From Prasinococcaceae sp. CCMP 1430 (taxonomy: Eukaryota > Prasinodermophyta > Palmophyllophyceae > Prasinococcales > Prasinococcaceae): a stretch of 26,095 bases of DNA. Shown piece by piece: positions 18,817 through 26,095 of the stretch; position 1 is the first letter of the stretch; every line of letters begins with the position of its first letter. The stretch is taken from positions 254,091-280,185 of the forward strand of contig RQSC01000031.1 in NCBI GenBank assembly GCA_013416795.1. Reading direction: 5' to 3'. The translations under genes and the position numbers were made by a program. The notes beneath the pieces are model-generated. The model did no database searches. It was given only the letters and a program-made list of their open reading frames with translations, and was not told the origin of the DNA.

Positions 18817-18856
18817 TATCAAAACGCATTCGTCCGTATCAAAACGCATCCGCTGC
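18817..18856. repeat. Tandem 20-mer repeat with the ATCAAAACGCA motif
   Basis: Two adjacent 20 nt units, both starting TATCAAAACGCAT. The 11-mer ATCAAAACGCA also occurs at 98-108, with one-base variants at 4514-4524 and (inverted) 133-143. Confidence 0.8.
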
Positions 18857-18930
18857 TGCGCGCGCGGAATTACTCAGCGCCCGCCGATGCCGACAAGTCG
18901 CTCAATGCGGTCACCCGCCGCCGCCGCCAC

Positions 18931-18949
18931 ACTGCGCGCGCAGCGCAGC

Positions 18950-18996
<47 letters not shown>
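18931..18996. repeat. Hairpin flank plus C46 tract, copy 1
   Basis: ACTGCGCGCGCAGCGCAGCT (18931-18950) directly followed by 46 C residues (18951-18996) and an N. The flank contains CTGCGC and GCGCAG as inverted arms with a 5-nt loop. The same arrangement occurs at 24083-24148 with 18 of 20 flank bases identical and again exactly 46 Cs. Confidence 0.95.
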
Positions 18997-18997
18997 N
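18997..18997. other. Single-N ambiguity or contig join
   Basis: N directly after the C46 tract and three bases before the ATG of a small ORF. Confidence 0.6.
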
Positions 18998-18999
18998 GG

Positions 19000-19224
19000 A
19001 TGACACACATGAACTACGACAAGCCGCCGCCGGAGATGAAGCTGGAGCAGCCCTCCTTTGGAGAGGAGTACGCGCCGCTGACTGTGCACGGCTGGGGGGG
19101 GGAGAAGCGCTACGGCGACGACAAGATGCTCGCCAAGAGCTACTGGCCCAAGGGGAGCGCGATGTACGCCAAGGACGGCAAAGTGCGCAGGTGGCAGAAG
19201 GTCGAGGCCTGGAAGCCCAACTGA
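19000..19224 (+). CDS. Small protein of 74 residues, unknown (possibly 5' partial)
   Basis: Begins MTHMNYDKPPPEMKLEQPSF and ends RRWQKVEAWKPN. It is charged and aromatic-rich, with no membrane segment; GYW-type residues (VHGWGGEKRYG, KSYWPKGSAMY) suggest a compact or complex-bound small protein. Third positions are strongly G/C. Not recognised; similar small basic/acidic proteins occur as accessory subunits of mitochondrial complexes, but I have no motif to claim that. The ATG is three bases after the N at 18997, and the frame is open into the C46 tract, so upstream coding sequence may be missing. Confidence 0.55.
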   Translation: MTHMNYDKPPPEMKLEQPSFGEEYAPLTVHGWGGEKRYGDDKMLAKSYWPKGSAMYAKDGKVRRWQKVEAWKPN

Positions 19225-19494
19225 GCGTCGCCCTCGCGGAGGGCTGGTCGCCAGGCTGCGGCAGCGCCGGGAGGCGCGCTGAAGCGAGCGCGCGAGGGGC
19301 ACTCTTGCTGCGCGTATCGCCTCTTTTTTTTTTGGTATCGCGAACACATTTTTGACTCGGCAGCAATGGCGTCTGCGCGTGTGCGTCCGCACGAGCGCAA
19401 GCGCGCACTCGCTCGCTGTGCGTGCCATGAGGCATCCCGAAGCGCGCGCATTGTCTACACACAAAGAAGTATTACAAAGGATGGACGCGACGAC
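19225..19494. other. Convergent intergenic spacer
   Basis: 270 bp between the small ORF and the NMD3 stop. It has a T10 run at about 19322-19331 and a minus-strand TGTAA near the NMD3 end. No gene was seen. Confidence 0.6.
19472..19476 (-). terminator. Putative TGTAA polyadenylation signal (NMD3)
   Basis: Minus-strand TGTAA 19 nt after the NMD3 stop codon. Confidence 0.4.
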
Positions 19495-21282
19495 TCACAT
19501 GTCCATGTCACCAGGGCCTGCGCCACTAGGCGCAGGCCCACCCCCGCCTCCGCTTGCGTCGCTCACATTGAGCGCTGTGAGCGAGTCAAGCAGCTCCTCG
19601 AGCGGCACCTCGGGGACGCCATCGCCATCACTCTCATCGTCGTAGTCGTCGTCGTCGACTGCGCCGCCCGCACCGCTCGCGCCACCTGCGTGGCCCTCCG
19701 AGCGGCGGTACAGATTGATGCGGGAGCGCAACTCGGGGTCCTCCTCGAGCTCCTCCATGAAGCGCTCCATGTCGCGCTGCCGCTGCTCCTCCATCGCCGC
19801 CTCGGCAGCACCCTGCCGCCTGCTCGATTTCGACTTGTTCTTGGCGCCCTCAGCACCGTCACCATGTGCGTCCTCGTCGGTATCCATCTGCCCCTTGTTG
19901 CCCAGCTGCTTGAGCTGCCACGGCCTCGCCCTGTTCTTCCTCCGCCGCCTCTTCTCGGCGTAGCTCTTGCGCACGAGAACCACGTCAGGCAGGTCGATCG
20001 AGCCGCCGTACGAGTCGACCTCGGCGGTGTTGTAGTTCGCTGACTGCAGGTCATAACCAAGCGCCGTGTCGCCCGGCTTGAGCACTGAGCCCAGCAACGT
20101 GCGCACGTGCATGGTGCCGTCGGTGTGCCCGAACTCGCTCACCTACGCAACGCGTGGCGAAATGCAATTCTGTCAGCGTCGACACCGCGCGGTGGGGCAC
20201 GCAGGCGCGAGCCCGCGCGAGTGTGCTCGCGCGTGTGCGCTCGCGCGCGCGCGTTGCCCCCGCGCGCGCACCTTCACCACCTCCGCATCGGCGAGCACGT
20301 ACGGGCCGTTAGCGATGGGTCTGCCGTAGTCTCCGCGCACGCACTCGATGTCAAGCACGAGGTACTCAACGAGCTGCTTGGAATCCTGAATGACCGCGAT
20401 GGGCGAGCGCCAGTATTGAGTAGCGTCGAGCCACACCTGGCGCAGCGAGCTCGGGTCAGTGAAGAGCAGGTTGTTGGAAACGCGCGTGACGAGCGCGAGC
20501 GGCCCGAAGCCGCCCAGCGCGCGGCTCTGCCGTCGGTCGAAGACAACCAGGTCGTCCTTGCACGGGTGCGCAATTTCGCAGTAGAACGTGAACTTGTAGC
20601 GGTAGTTCGAGGTGTGCTCGTCGTGCGACACGAGCTCCTTGGAGTCCTTGCCCTGCTTGACGGGCGCGACTTGCGTGAGGAAGTCGACGAAGGAGAGCGC
20701 GTGCGACTTGGACTTGAAGAAGAAGTCTAGTCCATCGGCGTTGTCCTTGACGTTGATGGTGTGCTTGTCGGCGCCGTGCTTGAGGATGAGCTGCTCCAAG
20801 AACAGGAAGGTGCGCTTGTGGCTCACTTTCTGGCGCACCTGCACGCTCGCAACCCACTGGTCAGGGTTTGCGTTGGCACGGATGCACTCGCCGCACATGT
20901 TGTACACCACCGTGTAGTCCACCACGCAGCTCTGCTGCAGGATAGCTCCGTTGAGCACCTCGTCCTGCACGGTGACCTTCACCTTGAGCTGCTTGCTGTG
21001 CGGCTCAGTCCAGATGAAGCCCGCATCGACGAGCTTGACCTTGTTGAGGCCCTTCAGGCGCTTCACGCAAAACGTGAGCAGCTCCTTGGACTCGAGCTCT
21101 GCGCGCAGCCAATGCTTGGGCGGCTGCAGGTACTTGCCGCACGTCGAGCAGTAGATGACCGTGCAGCGACGTGGTATGTCCTTTGTGATATCCACCTGGG
21201 TGCGGACGCAGTTCACGCACATGTTGGTCGGGTTAGGCGGCATGCCTACGCCACAGATGCAGCACAGGATGGTGCCCGTAGT
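19495..21282 (-). CDS. NMD3: NMD3, 60S ribosomal export adaptor (first exon uncertain)
   Basis: Adaptor that loads the 60S subunit onto CRM1/exportin for nuclear export. Supported exons: 21282-20272 and 20142-19495, 552 residues, with a 129 bp intron (GTGCGCG donor, GCGTAG acceptor, phase 0). The N-terminal zinc-binding cysteines are clear: ILCCICGVGMPPNPTNMCVNC, then VIYCSTCGKY, then YNMCGEC. Highly conserved blocks follow: LVDAGFIWTEPHSKQLKVKV, NGAILQQSCVVDYTV, KRTFLFLEQLILKHGA and ADGLDFFFKSKSHA. Exon 2 has SVLKPGDTALGYDL and DVVLVRKSY, a basic nuclear-localisation-like run KRRRRKNRAR, acidic stretches, and PLEELLDSLTALNV, which resembles the C-terminal CRM1 export signal of human NMD3. 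No in-frame ATG lies before TTGTILCC; CCTCGCAG at 21290-21283 is a good acceptor. A candidate first exon starts at ATG 21482 (MAPALLRSKL) and would use a GTGCGAG donor with an intron of only about 50 bp; this is tentative. Confidence 0.92.
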
Positions 21283-21494
21283 CTGCGAGGCTTGGAATGT
21301 GCCCAGCGGCCCATGGCTGATCCCGCTCGCACTGGCACGCCCTGTCTCCCCCTCCCGCCCCTCCCCTCGGACGCGCGCGGGCAAAACGCGGCGGGCAGGG
21401 GCGGCCGGCGCGGGCGCGGGCGCGCTGCTGCAGTCCAGCGGAGCTCGGGCATCAATTTGCTGCGTAGGAGTGCTGGTGCCATCGCCGGTGGGCG
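21283..21494. promoter_or_regulatory. Divergent promoter region, NMD3 / membrane protein gene
   Basis: Only 212 bp separate the first supported NMD3 exon (minus) from the ATG of the plus-strand gene at 21495. The tentative NMD3 first exon lies inside it, so the two transcripts would start from one shared region. No core promoter motif was identified. Confidence 0.4.
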
Positions 21495-23760
21495 ATGTCG
21501 ACCCGGAGCGGCGGCCGCGATGGTGGCGGGGGCGTCGCCAGCGCGGTCGCGCGCGAGCTGCCAGCGGTCACGCGCCCGGGGTCCAAGGTGACGCACGCCT
21601 TTGACGCCAGGCCGCCGCCGCGCACGCCCGGGCACGCCGCGGCGTCGCGCTGCGTCGCCACTGCGCAGCACGCTCTGAGGCGGCGCGGTGCCACCAAGGG
21701 GAGGGTGCTCGCCGCTCTTGGAGGTGTGTGCGCGCGCGATGACGGAGCGCGTCGGCCCTCCGCGGGCGAAAGCACCCTGTCGCGGGCGCGCGAGCGCGTG
21801 CGCACGTCCTCACTGATACAAGAGGTAGTGCTCCTGGACGCGCGCCTGCCAATGCGTTCGTTCGTGCCAGTGACGTCACATCGTATCGTGCACTGTCTGA
21901 CACTATCATCGTCATGATATGCTGACTGTTGTGAACGACTGAACGGATGCGCGCACGACAGCCCTCATGCTCGTCGGGATGGGCGCGGTGGTGTTCTTCC
22001 TCCCGCCGGACGGTGCCGAAACAGGCGAGTCTGATGGTTTCCGCGCCGAGGCGCGCTCGTTGTCGGAGGAGGTCGTGCGTACAAAAAAGGTCGAAGACAT
22101 ATTCTCGCTGCCCGCGGGCTTCGACTGCGCGCGGGACATCGACTGGCCAGCCGCGCTGCGCCACACCGTTCGCGCCGTGCGCGATGCCCCCGTCCTCAGG
22201 CCAGATCCAAGGTCCGACTGCGAGAAGCGACTGCGCTCGACAGAGTGCCGCGCGCATGTCGTCATCGTCATGATAGCACACGGTTGCTGACCCGCCGCCT
22301 TGTCAACCCCTTCGTTCGCGCCGTACTCGCAGCGGCGGGAAAACCTTTGATTGCATCGACGTGGACAGCTTCTACGTTCCGCGGCTGTACGCGTGCCTCG
22401 TACGGCACTACCCCACGTGGGACGGCCCAGACTCCACGCGCGCACGCGCCCAGGCGGCGGCCGCCGCGGGCAAGCTGCCCGAAAGTTGGGAGGTAGCAAG
22501 CGACGTCCACGGCAGTGATGCACAAGGTGACAAGCGTAACCGCTTGAGGACGCTGCCTGGCGCAGAGGCTGGACGAATGGGCTTCATGGCCTTCAACGTG
22601 AGCGAGCCGACCATGGACAGGTGCGCGCATGACTATGATGACGCGGTGGTCGTTCCTAGTATCGTTTCTAGAAGTGTCTCGTGTGTGCGCCACCGCCACA
22701 TGGCATGCACGCGCGTCAGCATCCCAATTCTATCTATGCGCATTGTGCGCGGCCAGGTGCTGACAGGCAAGAGCCCGCATTGTATCATGCTCCGTGCCTG
22801 TCTTCGTTGACTCTCACTCAACACAGGTACGGCCTGATCGACGAGGACGCTGCCGCGTTCTGGCGTGCCTACCGCTCCCACTTCAGCGAGGGTCAGCTGC
22901 AGGTCGCTCTCGTAGACAAGTTCAACACTACCATCCGCAGGCGCTTCGAGCTCGTACGCAACGAGCACGCGCGGCTCGCGGGAACAGCTAGCGCGGAAGC
23001 TGAAATGGCGGCCAAAATGTATGGATACCATCGCGCGACCATCGAGCGCATGAGCGACCCCCAGGTGTCCCTCGAAGGCGCCGGCTCGCGCGTGACCCTT
23101 CGCGCGACTGGCGGCGGCCCGAACGGCTATCAGGGCTTCACGGGCGGCGTGCACGGCGAGGACGCCGACAGGATGATCACTGCCCTGTCCTACATTGCTG
23201 AGCGCTATGGGGAACCTTCCCATCTGGGCATGAGCGTGTGGCGCTTGAAGCCCGGAGCGCAGATGCTGAGCCGCGACCGCAATCGAGACTACAACCTCCT
23301 GTACGAGGGCCTGTGGCGCCCGAACTCGTTCTTCGCCTTCGCCGGGTGCCTTGACTCATGGCATTGTGGCACGTGGGACGCCAACCGTTGCGACGTCGAG
23401 ACCCGGCCCCCCCTTGTGCCCATCATCAATCGCGCGAAGGTCTGTTGAGCGCGCGGAGCGGACCTGCGCGCGCTTATGCTTATACTGCAACTTGTCCTCG
23501 GCTTCACGCGTACAGGGGCCGCGCACGCAAACCAGTGGATGCACGCGTGATCGGGCCTCCGTGCGTCTATCGCTGACACATCTCGCTGCTGCAACGCGCT
23601 GCCTCCGCCCGACCCGCGCCAACAGTGGGCGCTATCCAAGCGCAACATGCTCCAGACGCTGCTCAACACAGAGCTGTTGCCCAAGGATGAATGCATGGCG
23701 GAGAGCGGCCAAGCCCCGACCGGCAAGTCCGCAGCATCGTCGTCCGCGGCACGACGATGA
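21495..23760 (+). CDS. Uncharacterised type II membrane protein (5 exons)
   Basis: Five-exon model with consistent phases: 21495-21723, 21962-22244, 22333-22620, 22827-23439 and 23626-23760, 515 residues. Donors are GTGTGTG, GTGCCG, GTGCGCG and GTCTGTT. Joining exons 1 and 2 creates a hydrophobic helix LAALGALMLVGMGAVVFFL (about residues 71-89), preceded by basic residues (RRRGATKGR), the layout of a single-pass type II anchor. The rest would be lumenal: GKTFDCIDVDSFYVPRLYAC, then GFMAFNVSEPTMDRYGLIDE, LQVALVDKFNTTIRRRFELV, NGYQGFTGGVHGEDADRM and DSWHCGTWDANRCDV. Two N-glycosylation sequons (NVS, NTT) and several cysteines fit this. The anchor layout recalls Golgi glycosyltransferases, but I see no family motif and do not claim one. 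If the last intron is not spliced, the protein ends at TGA 23446-23448 instead of WALSKRNMLQTLLN..AARR. Divergent from NMD3. Confidence 0.65.
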
Positions 23761-24032
23761 TGGAAGATTGCCCTGCGATGCGCCATGTTCCTTAGAGCCC
23801 CCGACGTCGCGACAGCACATAGCCCGTGCATGCTTTTCTCGGTTGTCATCTGTACTAGTCTAGTGTACAACATGCGCAGCGCACGTGTGGGTAACACCTG
23901 CGCTTGATGCGCGGCGCGGTGCGGCGCGCAGGCGACAGGCCGCGGATCTGCGCATGCGTGGCCGCCGCTAGGCTGCCTGGCGCTGCCCCTTGCTCCGCCG
24001 CCGCGCCCCCACGTGGGGGGTTGTGTGCAACC
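23761..24032. other. Intergenic spacer
   Basis: 272 bp between the membrane protein gene and the RAD21-like gene (convergent). It has a short inverted repeat around 23846-23873 (GTTGT..ACTAGTCTAGT..ACAAC) and CCCCCACGTGGGGG at 24006-24019, a perfect 14-nt palindrome. No gene was seen. Confidence 0.5.
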
Positions 24033-24101
24033 CTAAAAATTGTGGAATTTTTCCACAATGTTCTGTGAGAGCAGACAGTCATACTGCGCGCTGAGCGCAG
24101 C

Positions 24102-24150
<49 letters not shown>

Positions 24151-25840
24151 AGGTCGGCCTCGCGGCGGGCGCGCGCGCGCAGGAACGCGAGCGCGTTGAC
24201 GGCCTGCGCGTCCATGGCGCGGCGCGCCAGCGCCTGCGACTCGAGCAGCTGCGTCTGCGTGAGGCTGCCGTCGCGGCCGTCGCGCGGCGCGCTCTCCTCG
24301 GCGAGCTGGTACTGGCTGAGCGGGCAGTCGGTCGGATTCTGGGTGACCCACGGCGCGGCCTCGTCGGATCCTCCTCCCTCTCCTCCCCCGAGGGAGAGGT
24401 CGCGCATCCCCACGGAGCGCCCCCGCTTGCCGCTGCCGGTGGTGGTGGCGCCGCGCGACCCCGCGGAGCCCTCCCGGAGCCCGCCGCCCACCGACCCCAT
24501 CATCTCGCCCGCCGCGTCGTCGAGCGGCAGGTGGCCGCTCGAGTTGGTGGCGTGCGTGCCGCCGCTGCTCGCGCGCCCGGCGGCCCCGAGGGGCTGCTGC
24601 GTGGCCATCGCGTCGCGCAGGCGCTCCGCCTCGAGGTCCTCGCCCTCGAGCGCGGCCAGGCCGTCGCCCGACGCGAGCTCGTCGGGAAAGTCGCCGCCGA
24701 AATCGGCACCCCCGAGCGCGCCGAGGTCGCCGAAATCGGCACCCCCGGAATCTGCGGCCGGAGCGACCGCGCCGGCGCCCGCCGACGGTGCGCCGGCGGC
24801 GGTCGCGCCCATGTACTCCGCGCGCACCCTCTCCAGCGCCTCCGCGCCCAACCTGTTGCCCTCGGCGGCCCGCTCGGCGAACAGCGCGTCGATCGCGTCG
24901 CACGCCCCCCCGCGCAGGCCCTCCGAGGACGGCGCCGCCAGCGCCGCGAGCGCGTCGTACGCCAGCACGCGCTTGGCGGGGCGGTCCACCGTGATGGCCT
25001 CCGTGTCCATCATCCAAGACTTCAGCGTGTCGGTCGACAGCACGGTCTCGGCGTCGCACACGAGCAGCGCGGACGCGCGCTTGCGCTTGGACCTGCGCCG
25101 CTGGCCGGCGGCGCCCGCCTCGCCCTCGCCGCCGTCCGCGGCACGCCCCCCGCGAGCGTGCCGCCGCCGCCGGGGGCGGGGCCCAGCGCGCCGGCCGCGC
25201 CCTCGTCGAACGCGCCGAGGTCTTGCAGCGTGATTGCCTCCTCGCTGCGCGCGAGCATGCCGCCGGTGTCGATGGAAGGCGCGGCGCCAGCGCCCCCGCC
25301 GCCCGCTTGAAGGTCCGCCGCGTCGAGGAAGAAGAACGAGGCCTGTCCCTCCTCCTCGATGGCCGCGAGGTCGGCGAGGAGCGTGGGATCCGCGGACAGC
25401 AGCGCCTGCGTCTCCGAGGCGGGCGCGCCGGTCGCCTCGTCGATGGGAAGGAGGTGATCGGCGCCGCGCTTGCGGCCGCGCCTGCCCTGGCGGGCGCGCC
25501 GCGCGCCGTCGTCGCCCCCGCCGCCGGCGCCATCGCCGTCGGCGAGGTCGATGTTGGAACGGCGGCGCGAGCGCATGTCCCCGAGGTCGCGAAAGAAGCT
25601 CAGGCTGTCCTTGTAGAGCAGCTCCGTCTTGCGCGAGTAGATGACGGTGATGCCGAAGCACAGGTGCGCGGCCATGCGCAAGGCGATCGGCCCGCCGCTG
25701 GGCTCGAGCACCTCCCTCACCGCCGAGGCCAGGTCGCAGCCCGAAATTTCGCGGCGGCCCGTCTTGCGCGCCGAGTGCGCCACCAGCCACACGAGGGCCA
25801 GAGGGCCCTTCTGCGAGAGCAGGCTGACGGAATAGAACAT
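24033..25840 (-). CDS. RAD21: RAD21/REC8-type cohesin kleisin subunit (frameshift, suspect 3' end)
   Basis: Kleisin subunit that closes the SMC1-SMC3 cohesin ring. It starts at ATG 25840 with MFYSVSLLSQKGPLALVWLV, then PIALRMAAHLCFGITVIYSR and KTELLYKD, the Rad21_Rec8 N-terminal domain. The acidic middle has DHLLPIDEATG. The frame then breaks: a run of six C at 25146-25151 needs one more base to continue into RRRSKRKRASALLVCDAETV, LSTDTLKSWMMDTEAITVDR and PAKRVLAY, the conserved central RAD21 segment. Toward the end SLTQTQLLESQALARR and NALAFLRARARREADL would be the C-terminal helix that meets the SMC1 head, but the match is weak. A G46 tract (24148-24103) then gives about 15 Gly before AQYDCLLSQNIVEKFHNF and TAG at 24035, so the true C-terminus is doubtful. 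The N-terminus looks more RAD21- than REC8-like; paralogue not certain. The missing base is likely a homopolymer error. Confidence 0.85.
24083..24148. repeat. Hairpin flank plus C46 tract, copy 2
   Basis: ACTGCGCGCTGAGCGCAGCT (24083-24102) followed by 46 C residues (24103-24148). The arms CTGCGC and GCGCAG can pair around GCTGA. See 18931-18996 for the other copy. Confidence 0.95.
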
Positions 25841-26095
25841 GGCGGCAGCTGCGCGGCGCGGCGAATCGCTTTAAGGTTCTGCCCGCCAAGAGGGGCGTGT
25901 GTGTGTGTGTGGATGTGGGGGAGGAGGCGTCGCGTCGACGCCCGCGCCACGCGGCGGTGCGGCGGGGCCGCGCGCCGAATTTGCGCGGGGCCGCAACAAT
26001 GTCAACAGCCGCCTCAGACAAAACATTGACCGGGAAGACGCACACCAGCCAGCGGCGCCTGCGCCGGCGCGCGGGCGCCGCCGCGGCTGCCGAGC
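25841..26095. other. 5' region of the RAD21-like gene
   Basis: Upstream of the kleisin start codon (minus strand). It holds a short GT microsatellite at 25897-25911 and GC-rich sequence. A long minus-strand frame crosses it, but the family-typical MFYS start at 25840 marks the real start. No other gene was seen. Confidence 0.5.

Noticed and set aside
18068-18829. 253-codon minus-strand open frame
   Set aside because: It lies antisense to the plus-strand coding-like segments and lacks coherent domain-like stretches, though I cannot fully exclude its inner 99-codon frame at 18079-18375.
18622-19224. 200-codon frame with a poly-Pro stretch joined to the 74-residue ORF
   Set aside because: The Pro run is the C46 tract, which shares its flank with another locus and ends at an N; upstream continuity is not trustworthy.
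20107-20730. Plus-strand frame over NMD3
   Set aside because: Antisense shadow; the minus strand encodes highly conserved NMD3 blocks.
1-26095. Bacterial-type starts, operons or CRISPR arrays
   Set aside because: TTG and GTG starts suggested by open frames are artefacts in a nuclear genome; no spaced direct repeats of CRISPR type were seen.

Overview
This is nuclear DNA from a GC-rich unicellular eukaryote, most likely a microalga; a haptophyte, pelagophyte or prasinophyte-like lineage would all fit, and I cannot decide between them from the sequence. The evidence is spliceosomal introns (GT..AG, mostly GTGCG donors), eukaryote-only proteins (NOP56, a BEACH/WD40 giant, NMD3, a RAD21/REC8 kleisin, ERdj3-type DnaJ), CG/GT/CT microsatellites between genes, and TGTAA motifs 19-101 nt after several stop codons. 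No CRISPR, tRNA, rRNA, plasmid or viral genes were seen.

Layout. 1-4092: NOP56 in three exons, with a 1.6 kb second intron that holds a second copy of the gene's own 5' flank and a 5'-truncated DUF985 cupin. 4093-4633: low-complexity spacer ending at a single-N join. 4636-14859: one intronless BEACH-family scaffold gene of about 3.4 thousand codons. 14993-15527 (-): small thioredoxin-like gene. 15762-16740 (+): ERdj3/DNAJB11-like co-chaperone, 5' exon not found. 16934-17812 (-): uncharacterised protein. 18083-18707 (+): broken reading frame. 19000-19224 (+): small ORF directly after a C46 tract and an N. 19495-21282 (-): NMD3, two exons supported, first exon uncertain. 21495-23760 (+): an uncharacterised single-pass membrane protein for which I could build a consistent five-exon model. 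24033-25840 (-): RAD21/REC8-type cohesin subunit with one homopolymer frameshift and a C46/G46 tract near its end.

The genes are mostly housekeeping: ribosome biogenesis (NOP56 for box C/D snoRNP rRNA methylation, NMD3 for 60S export), ER folding (ERdj3), redox, membrane traffic (BEACH) and chromosome cohesion (RAD21). They do not form a pathway-level cluster. Convergent and divergent pairs with short spacers show a compact genome.

The most striking signal is not a gene. Two direct copies of a 722 bp segment agree base for base except for two point changes and two internal blocks (94 and 60 nt). In those blocks one copy is the Watson-Crick complement of the other WITHOUT reversal. No DNA rearrangement gives a same-direction complement, so this most likely records a data-processing fault (reversal without complementing, for example of soft-masked bases). 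Copy 2 is probably the corrupted one. Together with three single-N joins, each next to a truncated or startless gene, two C46 tracts sharing a 20-nt hairpin flank, and homopolymer frameshifts, it suggests that parts of this assembly are mis-joined. Gene models next to those points should be read with care.
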